A DNA stretch of 60,499 bases. It comes from CAYTOF01 sp964439435 (lineage in GTDB: Bacteria > Bacillota > Clostridia > Oscillospirales > QAMX01). The notes below the pieces were generated by a model. That model saw only the letters and a program-made list of their open reading frames with translations. It did not search any database and had not been told where the DNA came from. Location: contig CAYTOF010000004.1 in assembly GCA_964439435.1 (NCBI GenBank), positions 1 to 60,499 of the forward strand, written 5' to 3'. Shown piece by piece: positions 8,332 through 16,197 of this stretch (its first letter is position 1; each line of letters begins with the position of its first letter). Position numbers and translations under genes: made by a program.

Positions 8332-9201
8332 ATGAAATTTTACCAAGCCCCTGCAAAGCTTAATCTGACTCTTGATGTTATTTCCAAACGCCCAGACGGT
8401 TATCACAACATAAAAACAATAATCCACGAAATCAGCTTATTTGATGCAATTGGTATTTCGATTGCCGCATCTGATGAGACACAAATAGTGATTAGTTCAA
8501 ATAAAAGACATTTGAAAACAAATCCATCGAACACCATATATAAAGCTTCAATGGCATTTTTGACCTACATCAACTTTAAAGCATCTGTCAAGATTGTGCT
8601 GAACAAGCGCATCCCAATAGGAGCGGGTCTAGGAGGAGGTAGTAGTAACGCAGCTACTGTAATTAAACTATTGGATAAATACTTGCAAGCCAATTTATCC
8701 GAAGACGAATTGATTAGCTTGGCTTTAAAAGTAGGATCTGATGTACCGTTTTTCATACGCGGCGGTTGTCAACTAGTCCAAGGTAAAGGGGAAATTTTGA
8801 CCCATTTAACTGGGATGGCGCCTTACCCAATAATCATTTGCAAACCCAAACAAAGTATCAAAACAAGAGATCTGTTTGAGGCGATAAAACCTCGAAATTT
8901 AACTCACCATCCTGATACTGAATCTGCGATAGATGCAATAAGGAGAGGAGATTTGGAAGCTCTGGCTCGCTGTTGCTACAATGTGTTTACTCCATATACC
9001 GAAAAACAGATTCCCATAATCAAAAATATTAAAATTGATATGATGACAAACAATGCACTGTGTGCAGAAATGACTGGAACCGGAAGCGCTGTGTATGCTA
9101 TTTTTGAAAGCCAATCAGTAGCACAAACAGCATATTCGTTATTATCGAAAAAGTATAATGACATCTATCTAGTAGAGTTTCTAAATACAAATAAAAAATA
9201 A
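8332..9201 (+). CDS. ispE: 4-diphosphocytidyl-2-C-methyl-D-erythritol kinase
   Basis: GHMP kinase of 289 residues. It phosphorylates CDP-ME at the 2-hydroxyl using ATP, the fourth step of the MEP (non-mevalonate) isoprenoid pathway. Motifs: APAKLNLTLDV with K9, the ATP-binding loop PIGAGLGGGSSNAA (95-108), D137 in GSDVPFF, and a late EMTGTGSAVYAIF glycine motif. The length is standard. A GGTGG ribosome binding site precedes the ATG. It is the last gene of the run that begins at the PHP gene. The FPP synthase gene ispA is elsewhere in the window (38.4 kb), so isoprenoid genes are dispersed. Confidence 0.95.
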   Translation: MKFYQAPAKLNLTLDVISKRPDGYHNIKTIIHEISLFDAIGISIAASDETQIVISSNKRHLKTNPSNTIYKASMAFLTYINFKASVKIVLNKRIPIGAGLGGGSSNAATVIKLLDKYLQANLSEDELISLALKVGSDVPFFIRGGCQLVQGKGEILTHLTGMAPYPIIICKPKQSIKTRDLFEAIKPRNLTHHPDTESAIDAIRRGDLEALARCCYNVFTPYTEKQIPIIKNIKIDMMTNNALCAEMTGTGSAVYAIFESQSVAQTAYSLLSKKYNDIYLVEFLNTNKK

Positions 9202-9236
9202 TATAATATGCCTGCTTGCAGATTTTATATATTAAA

Positions 9237-9286
9237 ATATCATGTCAGAAGCACCTGTTAATTAACAGGTGCTTCTGACATGATAT
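9237..9286. terminator. Perfect 50-base palindrome, bidirectional terminator between ispE and gcvPB
   Basis: Bases 9237-9261 are the exact reverse complement of 9262-9286, with no spacer. It lies between two genes that converge (ispE plus, gcvPB minus), the usual place for a shared terminator, but neither side has a long T run. Confidence 0.7.
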
Positions 9287-9347
9287 AGTGTTCAATAAAT
9301 ACGGACAATATGCATATATAGTATAGACCTATACACTGGGAACAAAA

Positions 9348-10775
9348 TCAAAATTCATATTTTAACTTTGGGTTTCGAGCGGCGTAGACTTCATCAGGCC
9401 GTGAAATAGGTGCAGTAGTAGGCGCATTTTTAAGAATATGTGGGTCGCTATGTGCCTTTTTGTGAAGATTTCTGAAAGTGTTGATTGCGGCATCCAATGT
9501 TTCAATTGACTCAGTTTCTGTGGGCTCAATCATCAAAGCCTCTTTAACAATGAGAGGGAAATACATTGTAGGTGGATGCATGCCGTGGTCGATAAAGCTT
9601 TTGGCAAAATCAAGTGCACTGACCCCGGTCTCGTTTTTCAGTTTTTCTAGGCTGATGACAAATTCGTGCATACAAAAACTCGGTGATGCAATCTCAAACA
9701 AGTCTTTTAACGAACTTTGCATGTAGTTGGCATTTAAAACAGCATGATATGAAGCGTTGCGCAGTCCACGAGCTCCAAGTGAACGAATGTAAGCATATGC
9801 TTTTAATACAACGAGAAAGTTGCCAAAAAATGCTGACAAACGTCCAATTGATGGTAGAGGTTCAGAAAAACCAAATAGCTTGTCATTTTTAATTATTCTA
9901 GGACTTGGTAAATATTCAGAAAGGAAACGCTTGCAACAAACCGGGCCACTTCCCGGCCCTCCGCCACCATGCGGAGCGGCAAATGTTTTATGTAAGTTAA
10001 AATGAGCTATATCAAATCCCATATCACCTGGCCTGCTAATCCCCAAAATAGCATTAGCATTAGCACCATCGTAATAGCATAAGCCACCTGCGTGGTGGAC
10101 AAGATTGGTCATGGCCTTTACATCATTTTCAAAAAGGCCAAGAGTATTAGGGTTTGTGAGCATGAACCCTGCTGTGCGATCAGAAATTGCTTTTTGGAGT
10201 TCGTTCAAATCCACGCGTCCATCCGGTCTGGAACGTATAGTAACCACAGTAAAACCTGCCATGTTTGCGCTTGAGGGATTTGTTCCATGAGCAGAATCAG
10301 GTATAATTATTTCAGTTCGTAAATCGCCTTTGGATACATGATAGGCTTTGATCATCAAAAGACCTGCAAATTCGCCCTGAGCACCTGCAGCCGGCTGCAA
10401 TGAGGCTTCATCCATTCCTGCAATTTCACTTAGAAACTCTCCTGCCTCATAAAGAACTTGTAGACAACCCTGTATATCTTCGGGTGGCGCAAGTGGATGA
10501 ATTTTGGAAAATCCTTCAAAGTGAGCTATTAACTCATTTACAAAGGGATTGTGCTTCATTGTACAAGATCCCAAAGGGTAAAATCCATCGCCGACACCAT
10601 GTGTTCTTGAAGCTAAAGCTGAATAATGCCTCGATATTTCAGGCTCTGACATATGTGCCAGACGTGGGGCTTCTGTTCTCAAATATTTCTCTTGTAGCTG
10701 ATACTCAGAAACTTTGAGTTCATCGAAATAATATTTACCAGAACGCTCCTTATTTTTTTTATATATAATTTTCAT
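9348..10775 (-). CDS. gcvPB: Glycine dehydrogenase (decarboxylating) subunit 2
   Basis: C-terminal half of the split P-protein, 475 residues. With GcvPA it decarboxylates glycine and passes the aminomethyl group to lipoyl-GcvH. The PLP lysine is K263 in NLHKTFAAPHGGGGPGSGP; PLGSCTMKHNP and SAHGTNPSSA are family signatures. The ATG at 10775 is chosen because GGAG lies six bases upstream; the ATG at 10787 overlaps that site. It is the last gene of the gcvT-gcvH-gcvPA-gcvPB operon but is separated from gcvPA by 158 non-coding bases, whereas the two are commonly almost contiguous. Confidence 0.95.
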   Translation of the reverse strand: MKIIYKKNKERSGKYYFDELKVSEYQLQEKYLRTEAPRLAHMSEPEISRHYSALASRTHGVGDGFYPLGSCTMKHNPFVNELIAHFEGFSKIHPLAPPEDIQGCLQVLYEAGEFLSEIAGMDEASLQPAAGAQGEFAGLLMIKAYHVSKGDLRTEIIIPDSAHGTNPSSANMAGFTVVTIRSRPDGRVDLNELQKAISDRTAGFMLTNPNTLGLFENDVKAMTNLVHHAGGLCYYDGANANAILGISRPGDMGFDIAHFNLHKTFAAPHGGGGPGSGPVCCKRFLSEYLPSPRIIKNDKLFGFSEPLPSIGRLSAFFGNFLVVLKAYAYIRSLGARGLRNASYHAVLNANYMQSSLKDLFEIASPSFCMHEFVISLEKLKNETGVSALDFAKSFIDHGMHPPTMYFPLIVKEALMIEPTETESIETLDAAINTFRNLHKKAHSDPHILKNAPTTAPISRPDEVYAARNPKLKYEF

Positions 10776-10933
10776 GAATAACTCCATATATAAGAATGAA
10801 ATTAGAGAATTGATGTTTGATTTTGTAAGATATAGATTTGTATATTGATAAAAATATTACAAAATAACAAAAAATGTTTATCTCCTATATCTCATAAACA
10901 ATAAAATGCTAAGCTGTTTCTTATCCAAGATAT

Positions 10934-12283
10934 TCAACTTGAGAATATACCGCTATTTTTCAAAATTGTGATAACTTGGTCGAGGTCTTTACGTGAACAA
11001 GTCTCGGTTACGCACCACAATATATGGCCCGCTAGCACCCCGTTAAGGGGAAGACCGCCAAGAATCCCATTTTTGGACAATAGCTGTTGTATGATTTCGG
11101 GGTCACAAGGGCAGGTGGTTACAAATTCATTAAAATACTCACCTCTAAAAGTCATTTGAAAGCCTGGGATCTCACATAGTTTTTGGGCAAAATAATGAGC
11201 TAAAGAAACGCAAATATTTGCAACTCTTTGCATCTCAAAAGGGCCTAAAGTGTTCATATATACAGAGGCTGTCATGGCACAATGTGCTTGATTCGTGCAG
11301 ATATTGCTTTGTGCCTTTTCTCTTCTAATGTGCTGTTCTCTTGCCTGAAGGGTTAGGACATAGGCTTTATTTCCATTTCTGTCAATTGTTTCACCGACAA
11401 TTCTCCCTGGCATCTTACGTAAAAGAGCAGACGAACATGTTATGATACCAAGATAAGGGCCACCAAATGAGAGTTCAAGACCAAGCGGTTGGCCCTCGCC
11501 GACAGCGATATCTGCGTTGCATTCGCCCGGAGTTTTCAATATAGAGGCGGCTAAGGGATTAAAGATATATATGAATTTTGAATTGGAATTATGTGTTGTG
11601 GCGGCTAAATCGACCATGTTTTCAAGAAGACCGAAGTAATTGGGATTCTGGACCATAACACAGCCAACGTCATCTGTAAGTAGATCATTAAGATCCTCTT
11701 TACTCACACAGCCATTTTTACATGGTATTATTCGAACTTCAATGTTGTTCCCCAAGCAATAAGTGCGAACAGTTTGGATATAAGCTGGATTGCAACTCTC
11801 CGCAATCAACACAGCGTCATTTTTTTTATTTATACACATAGCGACTGCTTCTGCTGCTGCACTTGCACCATCATAAACAGAAGCATTTGAAGCAAACATA
11901 CCGGTGAGCTCACATATAGCAGTCTGATATTCAAATATTGATTGCAATATACCTTGGCTGATTTCAGGTTGATAAGGTGTATAGGCAGTTATAAACTCTT
12001 CTCTTGAAGAAATTTCTTTAACAGCAGCCGGGATGAACCGACTATAGGCTCCTGCTCCTCGCAGAATAATATCATACACTTTATTTTTTGAAGCAATGTC
12101 AGTAATCAGCTTAATCAATTCCTGTTCGCTCAGAGCGGGCGGTAAATTAAGAAGACGTTCTAATTTTATTTCATTCGATATATCGCTAAAAAGCTCAGTT
12201 ATGGCTTCGATGCCAATGGTATCTAGCATCGTAGATATTTCATCATTAGAAATTGGTAGATAATTTGACTTATTCTCGCGCAT
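10934..12283 (-). CDS. gcvPA: Glycine dehydrogenase (decarboxylating) subunit 1
   Basis: N-terminal half of the split P-protein, 449 residues, forming the heteromeric P-protein with GcvPB. Signatures seen: FIPAAVKEI, TAYTPYQPEISQG, FEYQTAICELTGM, SVYDGASAAAEA, VQNPNYFGLLE and GGPYLGII. This subunit lacks the PLP lysine, which lies in GcvPB. It starts 4 bases after the gcvH stop, so expression is coupled; GGGAGG at about 12 bases upstream is its ribosome binding site. Residues 300-440 carry the conserved REQHIRREKA and NICTNQ segments. No truncation is seen. Confidence 0.95.
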   Translation of the reverse strand: MRENKSNYLPISNDEISTMLDTIGIEAITELFSDISNEIKLERLLNLPPALSEQELIKLITDIASKNKVYDIILRGAGAYSRFIPAAVKEISSREEFITAYTPYQPEISQGILQSIFEYQTAICELTGMFASNASVYDGASAAAEAVAMCINKKNDAVLIAESCNPAYIQTVRTYCLGNNIEVRIIPCKNGCVSKEDLNDLLTDDVGCVMVQNPNYFGLLENMVDLAATTHNSNSKFIYIFNPLAASILKTPGECNADIAVGEGQPLGLELSFGGPYLGIITCSSALLRKMPGRIVGETIDRNGNKAYVLTLQAREQHIRREKAQSNICTNQAHCAMTASVYMNTLGPFEMQRVANICVSLAHYFAQKLCEIPGFQMTFRGEYFNEFVTTCPCDPEIIQQLLSKNGILGGLPLNGVLAGHILWCVTETCSRKDLDQVITILKNSGIFSS

Positions 12284-12287
12284 CGAA

Positions 12288-12671
12288 TCAAATGCCTCCC
12301 TGATCTATCAATTCTACATACTGAGCAGCATTTAAAAGGTCTATTAATTCGGCGACTTCGCCAATTCGGATCATCCAAGACTCATAGGGAGCTTCATTTA
12401 ACTTTTCGGGAGAGTCTAAAAGAGATGAATTAACCTCCAAAATTACGCCGGATGCAGGTGCATAGATGCTGGAAACAGCTTTTACGGATTCAATTTCAGC
12501 AAAAACTTCACCTGCTTTAAAAACTTCACCCGCTTCAGGCAGTGAGATGTAGACCAAATCACCCATTTCAGACTGAGCGTGATCAGAGATTCCGACTAAA
12601 ATTGTACCGTCAGATTCTTTTTTTACCCATTCATGTGTTTTGGCAAACAAGAAAGAATTATCAATACTCAT
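12288..12671 (-). CDS. gcvH: Glycine cleavage system H protein
   Basis: Lipoyl carrier of the glycine cleavage system, 127 residues, the usual size. The lipoylation lysine is K64 in EIESVKAVSSIYAP; THEWVK and GISDHAQSEMGDLVY are conserved. It shuttles the aminomethyl group from the P-protein to GcvT and electrons to dihydrolipoyl dehydrogenase, which is not in this window. The frame is open upstream to 12830, but AAGGAGAG upstream of the ATG at 12671 and the family N-terminus set the start. It lies between gcvT (67 bases) and gcvPA (4 bases). Confidence 0.96.
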   Translation of the reverse strand: MSIDNSFLFAKTHEWVKKESDGTILVGISDHAQSEMGDLVYISLPEAGEVFKAGEVFAEIESVKAVSSIYAPASGVILEVNSSLLDSPEKLNEAPYESWMIRIGEVAELIDLLNAAQYVELIDQGGI

Positions 12672-12738
12672 AAAAACTCTCCTTAAGATTCTATAATAAA
12701 TGATGTTATAATTTAGTTGAACATTCGAAATGCTAATC

Positions 12739-13836
12739 TTACAGCTCTGTGTTTTGGCCTTTTTTATAAAAAGGCAGGGCAGTGATTTTGGCACTAATGT
12801 AAGAACCACGCACGTTGATATCAAACGCAAAATCTAGCTTTGCCATTTCTTTTTTTACATAACCCATGGCAATAGAGCGCCCAAAATATGGGCTGTGAGT
12901 GCCCGAAGTTACATAACCTACAACATCGCCGTTGAAATATATCTCACAGCCTGGTCTGGGAATTCCACGAGCCGTGACTACTAGGCCCACACGTGTGAAA
13001 AGCGGTTCACCACGCTCAACTAATGCCTTCTTTCCATAAAAGTCTTTTTTATTAAATTTAACAAAAGACGAAAGTCCGGCCTCGATTGGGGTAATAGTTT
13101 CTGTGAGCTCATGGCCATAAAGTGGCATACCGGCCTCAAGGCGGAGGGTATCGCGAGCACCAAGACCACATGGTAAAAGATCGAAATTTTGGCCGATGGC
13201 AATTATTGCATCCCAAAGAGTTGGAGCATCGGTGTTATCACAATATATTTCAAAACCATCTTCACCGGTATATCCGGTTCTTGAAATAAGGCATTTTGTG
13301 TTTCCGATAAAAACCTCGTTTATAAAAGCAAAATTTTTCAATGAGTACAGGTCTTTGTCGGAGAGTTTAGATAGAATTTCAAATGAGTGGGGGCCTTGCA
13401 AGGCTAAAATAGTAGTAAATGAAGACAAATCTTCTATCTGAACATCACCAAACATTAGAGATTTAATGTGATTTAGATCGTGTTCTATGTTGGAGGCATT
13501 CACAATTAAAAGAAATTTATTGTCATTTAATTTGTAAACAACCAAGTCATCTAAAACACCACCGTCAACTGAGCACATAAGTGTGTATCGCACACGCCCG
13601 GAATCGAAATTATTAAAGTCATTGGTAAAAATATATTGTATATTATTTTCAGCATCAAGGCCACTTAATACCAATTTCCCCATATGTGACACATCAAACA
13701 GACCTGCTGATTTCCTCACCGCCATATGCTCTGATAATATACCGGAATATTGTAAGGGCATATGATAACCTGCGAAAGAAACCATTTTAGCACCGCTGGC
13801 AACATGCTTGTCATAAAGCTTGGTTTTCAAATCCAT
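12739..13836 (-). CDS. gcvT: Aminomethyltransferase (glycine cleavage T protein)
   Basis: T-protein of 365 residues. It moves the one-carbon unit from aminomethyl-GcvH to tetrahydrofolate, giving 5,10-methylene-THF and ammonia. Conserved segments: TKLYDKHVASGAKMVSFAGYHMPLQ at the start, LFDVSHMGK, LIVNASN, ALQGP, SRTGYTGEDGFEIY, and GLGARDTLRLEAGMPLYGHE with the catalytic-region aspartate. The ATG at 13836 gives the family N-terminus; a TTG at 13875 would add 13 non-family residues. It is the first gene of the operon. No glycine riboswitch is recognisable upstream. Confidence 0.95.
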   Translation of the reverse strand: MDLKTKLYDKHVASGAKMVSFAGYHMPLQYSGILSEHMAVRKSAGLFDVSHMGKLVLSGLDAENNIQYIFTNDFNNFDSGRVRYTLMCSVDGGVLDDLVVYKLNDNKFLLIVNASNIEHDLNHIKSLMFGDVQIEDLSSFTTILALQGPHSFEILSKLSDKDLYSLKNFAFINEVFIGNTKCLISRTGYTGEDGFEIYCDNTDAPTLWDAIIAIGQNFDLLPCGLGARDTLRLEAGMPLYGHELTETITPIEAGLSSFVKFNKKDFYGKKALVERGEPLFTRVGLVVTARGIPRPGCEIYFNGDVVGYVTSGTHSPYFGRSIAMGYVKKEMAKLDFAFDINVRGSYISAKITALPFYKKGQNTEL

Positions 13837-14169
13837 ATCAATAAACCTTTCGAAGTGATTTGCTGAAGGGAGCAAAAATTAAAAGATACAAAACATAAAA
13901 CATCGGAGATACTAAAGTAAGATACTGCATACTTTATATGAGTAATTCAATAATAAACAGTCTAATTGCTGATATCTATTGGACCGGAATTGGCAAAAGT
14001 GCGAAATGCAAAAATTAAATTCAACTGAAATGATTTACCAGTAAGATAAATCTCATGAATCATTATATTCTAAATTCATCTTTAAGTCAACGCGAATGAT
14101 CTAAATAAAGCTTGCATTTTTTGGAGCATAGTGTAAAATAGAATATGTAATTATATGGGAGGTATACAT
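13837..14169. other. Divergent intergenic region gcvT / sugar isomerase
   Basis: About 330 bases, very AT-rich, between the divergent gcvT and the sugar isomerase gene. I looked on the gcvT strand for the conserved cores of the glycine riboswitch and for a T-box and found neither. The only recognisable element is the promoter candidate for the isomerase gene at 14112-14139. No open frame of note is present. Confidence 0.6.
14112..14139 (+). promoter_or_regulatory. Candidate promoter of the sugar isomerase gene
   Basis: TTGCAT (14112-14117), a 16-base spacer and TAAAAT (14134-14139), about 30 bases before the start codon. Confidence 0.5.
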
Positions 14170-15012
14170 ATGAAAAAAAGTCTAAACGCATGGTCAGTAC
14201 CAGGTAAAGTCGGATTTGATGAGATGTTTGAGGCAGTTAAAGCAGCCGGCTTTGATGGAATTGAGCTAAACATCGACAAAGAAGATTCGTCCGCACACTC
14301 TCTTGCTTTAAATATGAGTTCTGGCAAGCTAATGGAGATTAAAGGATATTCAGAAAAGCATGAACTCCCTATATCCGGTATATCGACATCTCTTGGCGGA
14401 CAAATCGGATCAGGAGATCCGAAAGTACGAGAAACACAAAAAGACCTCATTTTAAAACAAATTCAATTCGCAAAGCTTTTGGGCGCAGAAGGTGTGCTAA
14501 GTGTAGTGGGGGGAATGGGAGAAGGAGTGTCACTGCTTGCGGCACACGAAAATGCCCTTAAAGCATATTCGGAAATAATCCCTGATATAAAACAAGAAGG
14601 CATTGATGTTGGAGTTNNNNNNNNNNNNNAAAATGTCTGGAATGGTTTTTTCTCCTCTCCATTTCATATGAATCAATTCATTGATGAACTGGCATGTGAG
14701 TATTTAGGCGCATATTATGACATCGGCAACAGCGTTGAGTTTTCCACAACCCAATATTGGATTGAAATATTAGGGGAACGAATCAAAATGGTTCATGTAA
14801 AAGATTTTCGTCGAGCAGGAGGACATCAACATAGTGGCGGATGTTTTGTGAATTTGCTTCAGGGCAGCATTGATTGGGCTGAAGTTATGAAGTCTCTTCG
14901 TTTAGTTGGTTATAATGGATACTTGACGGCCGAACTCGATGTCATATGGCAGTGTCCTGAATACCTTTACGAGATTACTTCTCGTGCACTTGATATTATA
15001 GTTAAGCTGTAA
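14170..15012 (+). CDS. Sugar phosphate isomerase/epimerase (AP endonuclease 2-like TIM barrel)
   Basis: About 280 residues with the xylose-isomerase-like TIM-barrel pattern: GFDGIELNIDKED early, LGAEGVLSVVGGMGEG in the middle, LGAYYDIGNS, IKMVHVKDFRRAGG and YNGYLTAELDV late, which supply the metal-binding acids and histidine. Thirteen N bases (14617-14629) hide part of the barrel core just where the family has a GVENVWN-like motif; the frame stays open across them. The start is the ATG at 14170; GGGAGG lies between it and an earlier ATG at 14155. It precedes the Gfo/Idh/MocA dehydrogenase by 42 bases, so a joint role in sugar or cyclitol breakdown is likely. Substrate unknown. Confidence 0.82.
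   Translation: MKKSLNAWSVPGKVGFDEMFEAVKAAGFDGIELNIDKEDSSAHSLALNMSSGKLMEIKGYSEKHELPISGISTSLGGQIGSGDPKVRETQKDLILKQIQFAKLLGAEGVLSVVGGMGEGVSLLAAHENALKAYSEIIPDIKQEGIDVGVXXXXXNVWNGFFSSPFHMNQFIDELACEYLGAYYDIGNSVEFSTTQYWIEILGERIKMVHVKDFRRAGGHQHSGGCFVNLLQGSIDWAEVMKSLRLVGYNGYLTAELDVIWQCPEYLYEITSRALDIIVKL
14617..14629. other. Assembly gap (13 N)
   Basis: Run of 13 undetermined bases inside the isomerase gene. The frame continues on the far side, so the gap size is either right or right in phase. Confidence 0.99.
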
Positions 15013-15054
15013 ACATAAATATTATTTGAATTTGAGATAACGGAGGTCATTAGG

Positions 15055-16107
15055 ATGAAAGTTGCAATTATAGGTTGTGGTGGTATTGGTGAGTATCATC
15101 TGAGTCATTTGATTGACTTTGATGATGTAGAACTTGTGGGATTTTGTGACTTAATACCGGAACGTGCGCAGGCTTTTGTAGAACGGACTAAAAGCGGTCA
15201 AGCATTTACAGACTACAAACATATGTACGATGCTACCAATCCAGAAGCTGTCTTTATCTGTGTTCCCCCATATGCCCATGGCGAAATAGAGTTTGAAACC
15301 ATTAATAGAAAGATTCCATTTTTTGTGGAAAAACCTGTTACTTTGGATATGGAATTGGCAAAGCAGATAAACAAGGAAATCAAAAAAACAGGTCTGGTGA
15401 CTGCAGTTGGATTTCAATGCAGATATGCTGACTTTGTTGAAAAAAACAGAGAATTTACGAGAGAAAATGAAATAATATATATTCTTTGTACCCGGATCGG
15501 TAGCATGCCAGGAGTACCGTGGTGGCGTGAAAAATCGTTATCCGGAGGTCAAATAGTCGAGCAAACAGTTCATCAATATGACATGATAAGATATGTTTAC
15601 GGTGAACCGGAAACTGTGTTTACTTTTGGTGCACGAGGATTTATTAAGGATGTCGAAAACTATGATACTGATGATCTTTCAACTACTGTTGTTAAATTCA
15701 AAGATGGTGCTTTAGCAACTATCGCAACAGGGTGCTATGCAAGCGATGGCAATGCTTTTGAAAGTAATATGGTTTTTGGCGCGAAAGATACAAGAGCTGA
15801 GCATAAACTTTTGAATAAATTAGAAATTTATGGAGAAGCAGGAGTTATAAAAGCTGAGAAATCTGAAGGATTTGTTATAGCTAATGACGGAGGATTAAAA
15901 AGTTCCGGAGGCCCAGATGCTGTATATTACGAAAAAGGAGATGCGGGTGTTCGTTGTGATCGCAGATTCTTAGATGCAGTCATTGCAAGAAATCCCAAAA
16001 TGGTACTTTCTGACTATGATGATGCAGTGAGAACATTGGCATTTGTGTTAGCATGTAATATTTCTATAGATAGTGGAAAACCTATCAACATTGATGATCT
16101 CTTATAA
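15055..16107 (+). CDS. Gfo/Idh/MocA family oxidoreductase
   Basis: NAD(P)-dependent sugar or cyclitol dehydrogenase of 350 residues. The N-terminal Rossmann fold begins AIIGCGGIGEYHL, followed by AVFICVPPYAHGE and the EKPVTLD motif whose lysine is catalytic in this family. The C-terminal domain (about 125-335) has IGSMPGVPWWREKSLSGGQIVEQTVHQYDMIRY, with the conserved histidine and aspartate region (QTVHQYD). Oxidation of a ring hydroxyl to a ketone is the general reaction. It is probably in an operon with the preceding isomerase and is followed by a hairpin. The exact substrate cannot be read from the sequence. Confidence 0.88.
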   Translation: MKVAIIGCGGIGEYHLSHLIDFDDVELVGFCDLIPERAQAFVERTKSGQAFTDYKHMYDATNPEAVFICVPPYAHGEIEFETINRKIPFFVEKPVTLDMELAKQINKEIKKTGLVTAVGFQCRYADFVEKNREFTRENEIIYILCTRIGSMPGVPWWREKSLSGGQIVEQTVHQYDMIRYVYGEPETVFTFGARGFIKDVENYDTDDLSTTVVKFKDGALATIATGCYASDGNAFESNMVFGAKDTRAEHKLLNKLEIYGEAGVIKAEKSEGFVIANDGGLKSSGGPDAVYYEKGDAGVRCDRRFLDAVIARNPKMVLSDYDDAVRTLAFVLACNISIDSGKPINIDDLL

Positions 16108-16111
16108 ACAA

Positions 16112-16142
16112 AAAGCCTCGGCATTTATGCCGAGGCTTTAAA
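16112..16142 (+). terminator. Stem-loop after the isomerase-dehydrogenase pair
   Basis: Thirteen-base-pair stem with a GC-rich core (16112-16124 with 16127-16139) and a minimal loop. The T tract on the plus strand is short. Confidence 0.7.
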
Positions 16143-16197
16143 AATTGCTTAGCAAATCATCGTATTTTAAAAAAATAAAATGAAAGGAATGTATACT

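Noticed and set aside
12672..12830. Longer gcvH with about 53 extra N-terminal residues
   Set aside because: The extension is within the gcvT end and unlike the family; a strong ribosome binding site marks the inner ATG at 12671.
13861..13880. Sequence CTGAAGGGAGCAAA resembling a glycine riboswitch core near gcvT
   Set aside because: It is on the plus strand, opposite to gcvT, and the other conserved parts of the aptamer are missing.
14617..14629. Frameshift in the sugar isomerase at the N run
   Set aside because: The frame stays open through the gap to a normal family C-terminus, so there is no sign of a break.
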